Source: Herbaspirillum sp. LeCh32-8
GTDB lineage: Bacteria > Pseudomonadota > Gammaproteobacteria > Burkholderiales > Burkholderiaceae_D
Direction: 5' to 3'
Length of the DNA stretch: 64,000 nucleotides
Assembly (NCBI RefSeq): GCF_017814915.1
Contig: NZ_JAGIPZ010000001.1
Span: forward strand, 497,559-561,558
Under the pieces are notes generated by a model. That model did not search any database, had not been told where the DNA came from, and worked only from the letters and a program-made list of their open reading frames with translations. Positions 1 to 7,766 of this stretch are shown in pieces; the first letter of the stretch is position 1, and every line of letters begins with the position of its first letter. Position numbers and translations under genes: made by a program.

Positions 1-828
1 CGCTACGTGATGCGACATGACGCCGACGACATCTGCTACCCGCGTCGCATGGAGATTTCGCTGGCGGCCTTCGAGAGCCATCCCGAATGCATGGCCATCG
101 GCGGCCAGGCCGACGTGATCGACGCCCAGGGTGCGCCCATCGGCGACATGAAGATGCCCATCGGCGGCAAGCGCGTGGGCGCGGCCAGCCTGTTTCGCAA
201 CCCGATCGCGCACCCGACCGCGATGCTCGACTTCACCGAAGTGCAGAAGGCGGGCATCCGTTACGGCGTGGACTTCCTGAAGCTGTTCCCGGAAGAACGC
301 CGCATGACCGTGAAGAACCTTGCCGAGGACTATTACCTGTTCGGCCAGCTCGGCATCCAGGGCAAGTGCAACAACGTACCGGAGAAGCTGATCAAGTACC
401 GCTGGCACGGCAACAACGTCAGCGCCAAGCGCTTCGACGAGCAGATGACCGTGTCGCTGCAGGTGTCGCGCTACCTGGCGCATGCCTTCTCGCTGATGCA
501 TGACGTCAAGTACTTCGACCCGGCGCCGTTCTGCAACCACGGCGGCCTGCTGTTCGATATCGACGGCCGCAGCGACTTCTCGGCCGAGTTCGAACGCATG
601 GCCGCCAGCGTGCGCGAAGGCTTCGACTATTCGCCGGAGGTCGAGCGCGAGCTGACCTTCCGCAAGCTGGCCACCACCCGCAATGAAGTCTCGCTGCTGT
701 GGCGCTATTTCTTCTTCCAAAGCGGCAATGTGCCGGAAACCGGCGAGTGGAACGCGGTGCGCTCCTGGCTGATTCGCCGCTTCCCGGGCAAGCGGCGCAT
801 GAGCGCGCCGGCGGAGGTGCCGGCGTAA
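1..828 (+). CDS. Family 2 glycosyltransferase, 3' part (5' end outside window)
   Basis: The reading frame is open from base 1, so the start codon lies upstream of the window and only the last 275 codons are present. The first residues carry an acidic metal/nucleotide-sugar motif (HDADD) typical of GT-A fold family 2 glycosyltransferases, and about 110 residues later AEDYYLFGQL resembles the ED acceptor-side motif. The fragment therefore starts inside the catalytic domain. The remaining C-terminal part is rich in Arg and aromatics and has no clear membrane helix. The likely role is transfer of a sugar to a cell-surface glycan; donor and acceptor cannot be read from sequence. It may be grouped with the acyltransferase gene that follows 251 bp downstream on the same strand. 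Confidence 0.75.
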   Translation, partial: RYVMRHDADDICYPRRMEISLAAFESHPECMAIGGQADVIDAQGAPIGDMKMPIGGKRVGAASLFRNPIAHPTAMLDFTEVQKAGIRYGVDFLKLFPEERRMTVKNLAEDYYLFGQLGIQGKCNNVPEKLIKYRWHGNNVSAKRFDEQMTVSLQVSRYLAHAFSLMHDVKYFDPAPFCNHGGLLFDIDGRSDFSAEFERMAASVREGFDYSPEVERELTFRKLATTRNEVSLLWRYFFFQSGNVPETGEWNAVRSWLIRRFPGKRRMSAPAEVPA

Positions 829-1079
829 GTGATGGCGGGCGTGTGGATGCAGCGTTGCGCTGCTGAGCTGCGGCCCGATATCTTCAGCCCGATTTTCAGC
901 CCAATTGTGCGCCCGCGGAGCAGGGCCCCGCGCAGCCAAGCCCGGCCGTGGGAACCGCCCGCGCGTATGCGCAGTCTGTCGCGTATCGCCTTTCTTGGGC
1001 CGGCGTCCTGCCGAGCTGCGCCAAGCCGCTCCCGATCACACCGATTCACCCATCCACCGGACTGCAGAGGTACCGCGCC

Positions 1080-2300
1080 ATGACCGACTCCTCATCAACG
1101 CCCGCGTCCAAACAGGCGCACCTTCCCTGGCTGGACGGCCTGCGCGGCCTAGCCGCGTTCTGGGTGCTGGCCTCGCACGTGCAGATCCTCTCGGGCCTGC
1201 GCGACTTGCCGGTGCTGTCGTGGGGCGGCATTGCGGTGGACCTGTTCATGCTGCTGTCGGGCTTCCTGATGGCGCACAATTACTTCCTGCGACGCCAGGC
1301 CGAGCCCTGGGGCGAGTCGCGTACCTTCGTTCTGTTCTGGCTGCGCCGTTTCTTCCGTATCGCGCCGCTGTACTACCTGCTGCTGATCGTCGCGGTGGGC
1401 ATCGGCGGCATGCTGGCCGACGGCCGCTCGGCGATCGCCGCCATCTGGCCGAACACCGCCACGCCGCTGCGCCGCTATCTGGATGACAGCGCCATCAACT
1501 TCCTGGCGCACTTCAGCTTCGCCTTCGGCGTCCTGCCGGATTACGCTTTTCGCACGGCCTTGCCGGACTGGTCGATCGGACTGGAGATGCAGTTCTATCT
1601 GGTGTTCCCGTTTGTGATGCTGGCCGTGCTGCGGCTGGGCGCCTACGCCGGCACCTTCGGCGCGCTGGCGCTGTGCGTGGCGACGTGGTTCCTGTTTCCC
1701 GGTTACTTCGCCAGTTTCGAGATGCCGGCGTTCATCGGCATGAAGTTGTGCGTCTTCATGGCAGGCATGTGGATCGCCATCGGCCGCCAGAACGGCGCGA
1801 TGACGCGCGCGCTGGCGGCGGCGCTGGCGATGATGGTGATCTGGGCGCTGGTCGGTCGTCATCTCCACGCCGGCGAGCCTCGCATCCAGATCCTGTGCAG
1901 GCTGTGCATCGTGGTCGGCATGTTCTATCTGATGAACGACGGCAGCCTGCCGGGCAGTGCGCTGCTGGCGCGGCCTGTCGCATGGTTGCGCGGCAAGTTG
2001 TCGGGCCGGGTGGCGCGCTTTTTGGGCGATACCTCCTATTGCACCTACCTGCTGCATCTGCTTATCCTGCTGCCGGTGGCCGGTACGCTGGCCGGGCGTG
2101 CGGACTACGTGGCGCTGCCGTCGCCGCTGCGCTTCCTGCTGTGCCTGGCGTTGGTGCTGCCGCCGGTCTATCTGATTTCGTGGGGACTGTTCCGGACGGT
2201 GGAGACCTATGGCATCCATCTGGGCCGCAAGGTGGTGAAGGCGGTGGGCGGCACGCGCCCACGCGCCGCCGTGACTCGCGTCAATGCCGACGCCGGTTGA
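1080..2300 (+). CDS. Membrane acyltransferase, acyltransferase-3 (OafA/YrhL) family
   Basis: A 406-residue integral membrane protein. Near the N-terminus it has the family signature LDGLRGLAAFWVLASH, whose last His is the conserved putative catalytic residue, followed by RRFFRIAPLYYLLL and about ten hydrophobic segments. The C-terminal DTSYCTYLLH is also usual for the family. These enzymes O-acetylate surface or exported sugars (O-antigen, exopolysaccharide) at the inner membrane. The ATG at 1080 is chosen because the family domain begins about 17 residues later; an in-frame extension back to 948 adds only low-complexity sequence. It follows a glycosyltransferase, which suggests surface glycan decoration, and is followed at once by a strong terminator. 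Confidence 0.88.
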   Translation: MTDSSSTPASKQAHLPWLDGLRGLAAFWVLASHVQILSGLRDLPVLSWGGIAVDLFMLLSGFLMAHNYFLRRQAEPWGESRTFVLFWLRRFFRIAPLYYLLLIVAVGIGGMLADGRSAIAAIWPNTATPLRRYLDDSAINFLAHFSFAFGVLPDYAFRTALPDWSIGLEMQFYLVFPFVMLAVLRLGAYAGTFGALALCVATWFLFPGYFASFEMPAFIGMKLCVFMAGMWIAIGRQNGAMTRALAAALAMMVIWALVGRHLHAGEPRIQILCRLCIVVGMFYLMNDGSLPGSALLARPVAWLRGKLSGRVARFLGDTSYCTYLLHLLILLPVAGTLAGRADYVALPSPLRFLLCLALVLPPVYLISWGLFRTVETYGIHLGRKVVKAVGGTRPRAAVTRVNADAG

Positions 2301-2324
2301 TGGGCAGTACGGCTGCCGCGAAAG

Positions 2325-2354
2325 AAAAAAGCCCGGCAGCGCCGGGCTTTTTTA
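2325..2354 (+). terminator. Rho-independent terminator
   Basis: A 7-bp GC stem (gcccggc/gccgggc, 2331-2347) with loop agc is flanked by an A-tract and followed by TTTTTT. It lies 30 bp after the acyltransferase stop codon and before the next gene. Confidence 0.9.
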
Positions 2355-2429
2355 TTGGCGAGGCCACGGCGCACGCGTAATCGCGATTGCTGCTATCGTC
2401 GCTTCCTGTTTTCTCTCGATGGAACTGCA

Positions 2430-3440
2430 ATGAAGATCAGCGTCCTTGATCAGGCCCCGGTGTCCGAAGGCGTCAGCAGCGCGCAGGCGCTGCGCAATGT
2501 GTTGGAGCTGGCGCAGCTGGCCGACCGGCTCGGCTTTTACCGTTACTGGGTGGCAGAGCACCACGGTAGCACGTCGCTGGCCTGCGCCAGCCCGGAGGTG
2601 CTGATCGGCCCGATCGCCGCCGCCACGCAACGCCTGCGGGTGGGCAGCGGCGGCGTGATGCTGCCGCACTACAGCGCACTGAAGGTGGCGGAATCCTTCG
2701 GCATGCTGTCGGGCCTGTACCCGGGGCGCATCGATCTGGGACTGGGCCGCGCGCCGGGCAGCGATTCGCTGACCGCCTCGGCGCTGCAACGCGACCGTCG
2801 CCAGCGTCCACCCGACGATTTCTTCGAGCAGTTGAACGAGCTCCTGGCTTATCAGTGGGATCGCGTGCCGGCCGAACATCCTTATGCGCGGCTGGCCGAT
2901 CTGCCGGGCCGTCCGGAGTCGCCGCAGACCTGGTTGCTGGGATCCTCGCCGCAAAGCGGGATCTGGGCCGCCGAGCTGGGCCTGCCTTACATGTTTGCCG
3001 ACTTCATCCAGGCTGCCGGCGAGCCTGTGTGCGCGGCTTATCATCGCGACTTCGTCGCTTCGGATGCGCTGGCGGCACCGCATAGCGGTGTGGCCGTGCA
3101 GGTGATCTGCGCCGATACCGACGAGGAGGCCAGGCTGCTGGCCAGCAGCTACGCCATGCGCCTGATCCACATGCACACCGGTCGGCGGCTGGACAAGATC
3201 CCGTCGGTGGACACCGCGCTGCGCTTTTTCGAGCAGCATCAACTGCCCATCGACAGCCTGCCGCCAGGGCGCCGCGCCATCGTCGGCAGCCCGCACCGCG
3301 TGCGCGAAGAGATCGAAGCGGTGGCCGCGGCCTACGGCGCCTCGGAGGTGATGGCGGTCAGCATCATCTATGACCATCAGGCGCGCATGCGCTCCTATGA
3401 ATTGCTGGCGCAGGCGTTCGAGCTGCAAGTCGCCGCCTGA
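2430..3440 (+). CDS. LLM-class flavin-dependent oxidoreductase (luciferase-like, YhbW type)
   Basis: A 336-residue cytosolic protein of the bacterial luciferase-like monooxygenase family. Supporting features are the N-terminus (SVLDQAPVSEG), ADRLGFYRYWVAEHHG, the RLRVGSGGVMLPHYS segment around the flavin-binding barrel, and LYPGRIDLGLGRAPG; together they match the YhbW-like subgroup. Members use reduced FMN to oxidise small organic substrates, but the substrate here is unknown. The ATG at 2430 is used because family homology begins immediately after it; an upstream in-frame extension to 2355 runs into the preceding terminator. It stands alone, with no partner flavin reductase nearby. Confidence 0.88.
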   Translation: MKISVLDQAPVSEGVSSAQALRNVLELAQLADRLGFYRYWVAEHHGSTSLACASPEVLIGPIAAATQRLRVGSGGVMLPHYSALKVAESFGMLSGLYPGRIDLGLGRAPGSDSLTASALQRDRRQRPPDDFFEQLNELLAYQWDRVPAEHPYARLADLPGRPESPQTWLLGSSPQSGIWAAELGLPYMFADFIQAAGEPVCAAYHRDFVASDALAAPHSGVAVQVICADTDEEARLLASSYAMRLIHMHTGRRLDKIPSVDTALRFFEQHQLPIDSLPPGRRAIVGSPHRVREEIEAVAAAYGASEVMAVSIIYDHQARMRSYELLAQAFELQVAA

Positions 3441-3537
3441 GGCGCTGGCGCGCGGTACATGTGTTTACTGCGGCATCCACCGCGCGCGGCATGAAAAAGC
3501 GCAGCCGGATCAAGGACTTGGAAAGATCATCCCGGGG

Positions 3538-3575
3538 TTTTCCACAAGCTTGCCCCCATTTTCTGGGGATAAGTC
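3538..3575 (+). repeat. Intergenic repeat copy 1 (TTTTCCACA...AAGTC)
   Basis: First of two diverged direct repeats. It begins TTTTCCACAAGC and ends GGGGATAAGTC. The core is similar to a DnaA box, and the pattern may be a dispersed intergenic element. Confidence 0.5.
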
Positions 3576-3730
3576 CGCACGGGGAGGCGAGGGTGGGAAA
3601 GCGCGTGCAGCGAGCGCAGTATTCAGAGGGTTTTCACCCGGCGGGCGACGCAAAAAGCAGCTGCTGCACGCATCTGCGCCGTCCGTGGAAAACGTTTTCG
3701 GATCAATGACTTGAGGCGTTTTTCCTCAGC

Positions 3731-3768
3731 TTTTCCACAGGCCTGTCCCCGGTTTGTGTGAACAAGTC
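3731..3768 (+). repeat. Intergenic repeat copy 2 (TTTTCCACA...AAGTC)
   Basis: Second copy. It begins TTTTCCACAGGCCTG and ends GAACAAGTC, and lies just after the 3' end of the glycerate kinase gene on the opposite strand. It matches copy 1 at 29 of 38 positions without gaps. Confidence 0.5.
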
Positions 3769-3793
3769 GGCGGCCTGTGGAATGTCGCTGAGC

Positions 3794-4957
3794 TTACTTG
3801 CCGCCGGCGGCGGTTTGCCACAGTCGGGCGATTTGTTCGGCGCTGGCGCGCAGCAGCTCGGGCGCGTCGGCAATCGCATCTTGCAGGCTGCCGGGGCCGA
3901 ACACGATGGAGAAGCAACCGGAGAAGCTGCCCTGCAGCTCGGCCAGCGATTTGCGGTCGATGCCGCCGGAGAGCAGGGTGGTTGGCACGCCGGCGCGACG
4001 TGCGCGCTGGCTGGCGATGAAGGGCGCTTTGCCGTGCAGGGTCTGGGCGTCGCTGCGGCCTTCGCCGGTGATCAGCCAGTCGGCGCCGGCCAGGGCGTCG
4101 TCCAAGCCGATGTGGTCGGCCACGGTTTCCGCGCCCGAGCGGAATTGCGCGCCCAGCATCAGCAGCGCATACCCCAGGCCGCCGGCCGCGCCTGCGCCGG
4201 GCGAACCGGCGGCCGAGCGGCCCATTTCCTTTTCCAGCACCTGCGCGAAGTGCGCCAGCGCGCGATCCAATGGCGCGACCTGTTCCGGCGTCACGCCTTT
4301 TTGCGGGCCGAATACGGCGGTGGCGCCGATCTCGCCGCACAGCGGATTGTCGACGTCGGACATGGCGACGATCTTCGCTTCTCTGATGCGGGCGTCAACG
4401 CCCGAAGCATCCACCTTGGCGACCTTGTGCAGCAGGGCCGGCTGCGGCGCCACCGCGTCGCCTGCGGCGTCGAAGAACTTCACGCCCAACGCGGCCAACA
4501 GGCCGGCGCCGCCGTCGTTGGTGCTGCTGCCGCCGAGGCCGACCAGGAAGTGGCGCGCGCCGCGGTCCAGCAGTTTTTGCATGGCGTCGCCCAGGCCCAG
4601 GGTGCTACGCTGCTCCACCGGGATGGCGGTGCCGGCGGGGTCGGTCAGGCCGACGATGGCGGCAGACTCGATCACCGCGCTGCCATCCTTGAGGATGCCC
4701 ACCGGTGCATCGGCGAACTGGCCGGCGGCATTGCGGCAGGAGATCGTCAGGCGTTCGCCGCCGGCATGCATCAGTGCGTCCAGCGTGCCTTCACCTCCGT
4801 CGGCGATCGGGCGCAGGCGCACCTGCGCGCCGGGAATGGCGGCCTGGATGCCGGCGCCGATGGCGCTGGCGACTTCTTCGGCCGTGAGCGAGCCCTTGAA
4901 GGAGTCAGGGGCGATGACGACGACGGGCGGGCGGGGCGATGTGCTGGTGTTGGTCAT
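3794..4957 (-). CDS. garK: Glycerate kinase (GarK/GlxK family)
   Basis: A 387-residue soluble enzyme expected to phosphorylate D-glycerate with ATP, feeding glyoxylate or sugar-acid breakdown into glycolysis. After a short Pro/Ser-rich leader the family signature appears at once (APDSFKGSLTAEEVA), then RPIADGGEGTLDALM, LVGLGGSSTNDGGAGLLAALG (nucleotide/glycerate site) and GPQKGVTPEQV; near the C-terminus is DWLITGEGRSDAQTLHGK. Length is normal for the two-domain family. The ATG at 4957 is chosen because residues further upstream (to 5053) are Arg-rich and unlike the family. No other glyoxylate-pathway gene is adjacent, so the choice between the garK and glxK names is uncertain. Confidence 0.9.
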   Translation of the reverse strand: MTNTSTSPRPPVVVIAPDSFKGSLTAEEVASAIGAGIQAAIPGAQVRLRPIADGGEGTLDALMHAGGERLTISCRNAAGQFADAPVGILKDGSAVIESAAIVGLTDPAGTAIPVEQRSTLGLGDAMQKLLDRGARHFLVGLGGSSTNDGGAGLLAALGVKFFDAAGDAVAPQPALLHKVAKVDASGVDARIREAKIVAMSDVDNPLCGEIGATAVFGPQKGVTPEQVAPLDRALAHFAQVLEKEMGRSAAGSPGAGAAGGLGYALLMLGAQFRSGAETVADHIGLDDALAGADWLITGEGRSDAQTLHGKAPFIASQRARRAGVPTTLLSGGIDRKSLAELQGSFSGCFSIVFGPGSLQDAIADAPELLRASAEQIARLWQTAAGGK

Positions 4958-5051
4958 GGGCGTAGATCGTTGGCGGCGGCGCGCTGCGCGGGCCGGATTG
5001 CGGGAGTCTCTCTGTTTGTTATCGTGGGCGCGCGTGCGCCAGGGTCGGGCC

Positions 5052-5057
5052 ATTATA
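5052..5057 (-). promoter_or_regulatory. Possible -10 element for the glycerate kinase gene
   Basis: The minus strand reads TATAAT here, about 95 bp upstream of the glycerate kinase start. No convincing -35 hexamer lies 16-18 bp further upstream, so this is weak. Confidence 0.3.
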
Positions 5058-5254
5058 TAAGCAGAGCCTTATCCGATTATGGCCCTGCAGGTATAAACAG
5101 TAGAGACGGCGGCGACCAATCCTTGGTTTGCCGCGCGGCAAGGCGCAGGCGGGCTGCAAGCGTCGCGTAACAAAAGGTAAGGGCGGTGGCTGCCGCGTCC
5201 CGGCTGCGCGATAGTCCTCAGATTGGCGCCAGTGCGCGCCGGAGGAGCATTGCC

Positions 5255-5479
5255 ATGAAGCCTTTCCTGATCCGTATCGTCATTCCGGTTGCCGCAGCGC
5301 TGCTGCTGGGCGGCTGCGTGGCGGTGCCCTATGACCCGTATTACGGCGCGCAGGCTTACCCGACGTATCCCGCCTATCCGACGTATCCTGCCTACTATCC
5401 TTACTATTCCTATCCGTCCACTTCGGTGTATTTCGGTTATGGCGGCGGTTGGGGCGGGCACGGCCGCTGGCGCCATTAA
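5255..5479 (+). CDS. Small Tyr/Pro-rich lipoprotein
   Basis: A 74-residue predicted lipoprotein. The N-terminus (MKPFLIRIVIPVAAALLLGGC) is a signal peptide ending in lipobox LGGC, so Cys21 would be lipidated. The mature part is tandemly repetitive (YPTYPAYPTYPAYYPYYSYP, about residues 38-57) and ends in a Gly/Trp/His-rich tail. A strong ribosome binding site (GGAGGAG, 5241-5247) fixes the start. A related small lipoprotein lies 2 kb downstream. No catalytic motif is visible; the function is unknown, and an outer-membrane-anchored surface or stress protein is only a guess. Confidence 0.72.
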   Translation: MKPFLIRIVIPVAAALLLGGCVAVPYDPYYGAQAYPTYPAYPTYPAYYPYYSYPSTSVYFGYGGGWGGHGRWRH

Positions 5480-5744
5480 GGGCGGCTGCCTGACGCGGCA
5501 AAAATAGGGGGAACCGCCCGCCTGAAAGACGGCCAAAAAACGGTAAAATATTGCGTTCAAAAAATTGGCCGCGTCAGGGACGGACAAGGGGCCGGGCAAG
5601 TAAAGCAGGGACGATGCGCTCGTGGGCATCGGGCCCGCCGGCGGGCGATGTCCCGGCCTGTTCTTGCAGTTTCTCCCCGCTTGAAGAACGTTCCCGCACG
5701 CCGCCAGGCGCCAGCCAACCATCAGGAATCCGCCGCCGCAAGGT

Positions 5745-6605
5745 ATGAGTTTTTTCAGTTCGTTCACCCGTACAGACACCGTTTCCCGCACGCGGCGCCG
5801 CACCGTGCTGGGACTGGTGCTGTCGGTGCTGATCCACGGCGTGCTGTTCATGGTCCTGCGCGCCAAGCTGAACGAGCCGCCGCGACTGGATAGTTCCGGC
5901 AAACCGGACGCGCCCTTGCAGGTGACTTTCGTCACCCCGCCGACGCCGGCGCCCAAGCCCGATGTGCCCAAGGCCCAGCCGGAGCCGCCCAAAAAGGCCC
6001 CGGCGCCGCCGAAGAAGCAGGCCGTCAAGCCTGCGGCCAAGCGCAATTCCCCGCCTGCGAGCCGTACCGAAACCGCCCGCGCCACGCCGGCGCCGATCAC
6101 GCCGGACGGCAACACCCCGCCGGTGGCGCAAGCCGCCCCCGAGATGGACTTCAGCTCCATGATCAACCGCAACCGCGAACGTCGCCAGGCGGAGGAGCAA
6201 TCCGCCGCTGCCGAGAACGCAGCCGCGCGCGCGGCGGAAAATCCCTCCGCCAATGACATCGCCAAGGCCAACATCGCCTTCCAGGAGCGCCGTGGTCGCG
6301 GCACTAACGGCGTGTTTGAGATCGTCAGCAAGGGGCCGCGCGTGGCGCAGTACACCTTCCGCGGCTGGACCAGCGACCAGCGCCGTAGCCAGAGGCAGTT
6401 GATAGACGTCGATGCCGGCCCGGGCGGCAACGTCGAGCTGGCCGTCGTGAACAGCATGATCGCGCTGATCCGCAAATACTATTCGGGCGACTTCAACTGG
6501 GATTCGCAGCGCCTGGGGCGGGTAGTGGTGTTGTCGGCGCGCCCGTCCGACACGCGCGGCCTGCAAAGCTTCCTGATGGACGAATTCTTCCGCAGCGGCG
6601 GCTGA
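5745..6605 (+). CDS. Hypothetical TonB-like membrane-anchored protein with Pro/Lys-rich linker
   Basis: A 286-residue protein with one N-terminal membrane helix (about residues 20-40, LGLVLSVLIHGVLFMVL) and a Pro/Lys/Ala-rich stretch (about 60-115, with repeated PKPDVPKAQPEPPKK-like units). An Arg/Glu/Ala-rich helix follows (about 140-180), then a C-terminal domain beginning GTNGVFEIVSKGPRVAQ. This order (cytoplasmic tail, single helix, extended proline spacer, folded periplasmic domain) resembles TonB/TolA architecture, but I do not recognise the C-terminal domain as TonB and no exbBD genes are adjacent. The start at 5745 is the first ATG before the helix. Function unknown; envelope-spanning role inferred. 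Confidence 0.7.
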   Translation: MSFFSSFTRTDTVSRTRRRTVLGLVLSVLIHGVLFMVLRAKLNEPPRLDSSGKPDAPLQVTFVTPPTPAPKPDVPKAQPEPPKKAPAPPKKQAVKPAAKRNSPPASRTETARATPAPITPDGNTPPVAQAAPEMDFSSMINRNRERRQAEEQSAAAENAAARAAENPSANDIAKANIAFQERRGRGTNGVFEIVSKGPRVAQYTFRGWTSDQRRSQRQLIDVDAGPGGNVELAVVNSMIALIRKYYSGDFNWDSQRLGRVVVLSARPSDTRGLQSFLMDEFFRSGG

Positions 6606-6797
6606 TTCGCCTTTGCCCCTCTTTTTCTTGCCGTCATGGCATTGCCTGTCGCGCCGCCCGCCGAAAAACCAACGTTTCGTTGGCGGGCTGCCAAGATTGC
6701 AGGCGCTTTCTGGCCCTCCCGGGAATTTCCTTAGGGAAAAACAAAATATTTCGTGCTAGGATTTCTCCAGGTTTCCGTGGGGAAAAGAGAGGGCAGT

Positions 6798-7064
6798 ATG
6801 AATAACGAACTCACAGGCGAAGAATTGCGCTGGATGTACAGTGTGTTCAAGGGCGAATTCCGCATCATCCCGGGCGGCATCGTCAAGAGCGTGGTCTCGA
6901 AGGGGCTGGGGATTCCCAATCTGGGCGGCGCCTTCAACCTGACGCGCGCCGGCAAGGAAGTCTTCCGCCGCACGCCGCAGGGATATGTCGAGGAGCCCGA
7001 GGACGAGGAGATGCACATCGTGCGCGCCGGGGATCAGCGACGCGGCCGCCGGCGTGCGAAGTAA
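6798..7064 (+). CDS. Conserved-looking small hypothetical protein
   Basis: An 88-residue protein that I do not recognise. It has no signal peptide or membrane helix. It begins MNNELTGEELRWMYSVFKGE and contains IIPGGIVKSVVSKGLGIPN and FNLTRAGKEVFRR. An acidic segment (EEPEDEEM) follows, and it ends in a very basic tail (RRGRRRAK). The ATG at 6798 follows an A/G-rich stretch (GGGGAAAAGAGAGGGCAGT) that can serve as a ribosome binding site. Codon usage matches the neighbours. It sits alone between the TonB-like gene and the tRNA-Pro gene. Confidence 0.6.
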   Translation: MNNELTGEELRWMYSVFKGEFRIIPGGIVKSVVSKGLGIPNLGGAFNLTRAGKEVFRRTPQGYVEEPEDEEMHIVRAGDQRRGRRRAK

Positions 7065-7123
7065 GTGCAGGGCTGGGTTGTCAGGCTCATTCAATAAAAT
7101 ATTTAAATGGTTCTGAGAAACAG

Positions 7124-7153
7124 TTGAACAAAAAACATATGGGCTGCTATAAT
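7124..7153 (+). promoter_or_regulatory. Sigma70-type promoter of tRNA-Pro
   Basis: -35 TTGAAC (7124-7129), an 18-bp spacer and a perfect -10 TATAAT (7148-7153), 13 bp before the first base of the tRNA. The surrounding sequence is AT-rich against a GC-rich background. Confidence 0.8.
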
Positions 7154-7166
7154 AGCTAGCTTCAGT

Positions 7167-7243
7167 CGGGGCGTAGCGCAGCCTGGTAGCGTACTTGCAT
7201 GGGGTGCAAGGGGTCGAGTGTTCGAATCACTCCGTCCCGACCA
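7167..7243 (+). tRNA. tRNA-Pro (anticodon GGG)
   Basis: A complete 77-nt cloverleaf. The acceptor stem CGGGGCG pairs with CGTCCCG, with one G-T pair. The anticodon stem CTTGC/GCAAG encloses the loop ATGGGGT, giving anticodon GGG (reads CCC and CCU). The T-arm has the TTCGAAT loop, and the 3' CCA is genome-encoded. It is flanked by its own promoter and terminator. Confidence 0.97.
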
Positions 7244-7250
7244 AGAAATC

Positions 7251-7288
7251 AAAGGGTTACAAGCTTTTGCTTGTAACCCTTTTCTGTT
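7251..7288 (+). terminator. Terminator of tRNA-Pro
   Basis: A 10-bp stem (gggttacaag/cttgtaaccc, 7254-7279) starts 11 bp after the CCA end and runs into TTTTC and then TTTTT. It is a strong intrinsic terminator. Confidence 0.88.
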
Positions 7289-7465
7289 TTTCGGCTCTAT
7301 ATTTGCTGCGGTTTGCCGGCGGGCCGGCGTTACACAAACACACAATTCCATGTCCGCAAGGCCGTTGCGCCGCGCGTTATCTGATCACCACGGAACACAA
7401 CGTGGATGCCGGAGCGATCCGGAACCCGCCAAACGCCAAACGCCAAACAAGATCGGAGCGCAAAC

Positions 7466-7684
7466 ATGAAATCCCTTTTATTGATTCCCGCCGTCGCCGG
7501 CGCCCTTGCTCTGGGCGGCTGCGTGGTGCAGCCGGTTCGTCCCGCCTATGTCGCGCCGCCGGGCGTGGTATACGTCGCCCCGACTTACGTGTCGCCCGGA
7601 CCGGGCTATGTCTGGGAATACCATTCGCACTACGGCTGGGGCTGGCATCACCCGCAATACGGCTGGCATCGCGGCTGGCGCTGA
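7466..7684 (+). CDS. Small Tyr/Trp/His-rich lipoprotein
   Basis: A 72-residue predicted lipoprotein. The signal peptide MKSLLLIPAVAGALALGGC ends in lipobox LGGC with Cys19 as the lipidated residue. The mature part has Pro/Tyr/Val repeats (PAYVAPPGVVYVAPTYVSP) and a C-terminus alternating Trp, His, Gly and Tyr (YGWGWHHPQYGWHRGWR). Its layout is the same as the lipoprotein at 5255-5479, suggesting distant paralogues. GATCGGAG before the ATG can serve as ribosome binding site. The aromatic/His tail could bind metal or glycans, but that is a guess. Confidence 0.72.
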   Translation: MKSLLLIPAVAGALALGGCVVQPVRPAYVAPPGVVYVAPTYVSPGPGYVWEYHSHYGWGWHHPQYGWHRGWR

Positions 7685-7709
7685 TGCACTTGGCGCATCC
7701 AGACGTCAG

Positions 7710-7738
7710 AGCGCCCACGGCAACGTCGGCGCTTTTTT
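7710..7738 (+). terminator. Rho-independent terminator
   Basis: Stem AGCGCC/GGCGCT (7710-7733) followed by six T residues, 26 bp after the small lipoprotein stop codon. Confidence 0.8.
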
Positions 7739-7766
7739 CATGGGCGTTCCGGAGCGGCGAGCTGGC

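Larger units (their letters stand above)
3441..3793. other. 353-bp gene-free spacer with diverged repeats containing DnaA-box-like motifs
   Basis: This gap lies between the 3' ends of the flavin oxidoreductase and glycerate kinase genes. Two 38-bp segments (3538-3575 and 3731-3768) each begin with TTTTCCACA, which fits the relaxed DnaA-box pattern TTWTNCACA, and end in AAGTC. They agree at 29 of 38 positions by my count. A third TTTTCCAC-like core is at about 3684-3692 on the opposite strand. Short reading frames here have no coding character, and I see no clear intrinsic terminator. Confidence 0.6.

Noticed and set aside
3461-3709. An 82-codon frame in the spacer after the flavin oxidoreductase
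   Set aside because: No ribosome binding site, low-complexity basic translation, and it runs through the DnaA-box-like repeat.
3441-3793. Replication origin because of DnaA-box-like motifs
   Set aside because: Only two or three relaxed boxes, no AT-rich unwinding region, and no dnaA, dnaN, gidA or rpmH nearby.
7167-7288. tRNA-Pro as integration site of a genomic island
   Set aside because: No integrase, no direct repeat of the tRNA 3' end and no change in composition. The downstream inverted repeat is a terminator.
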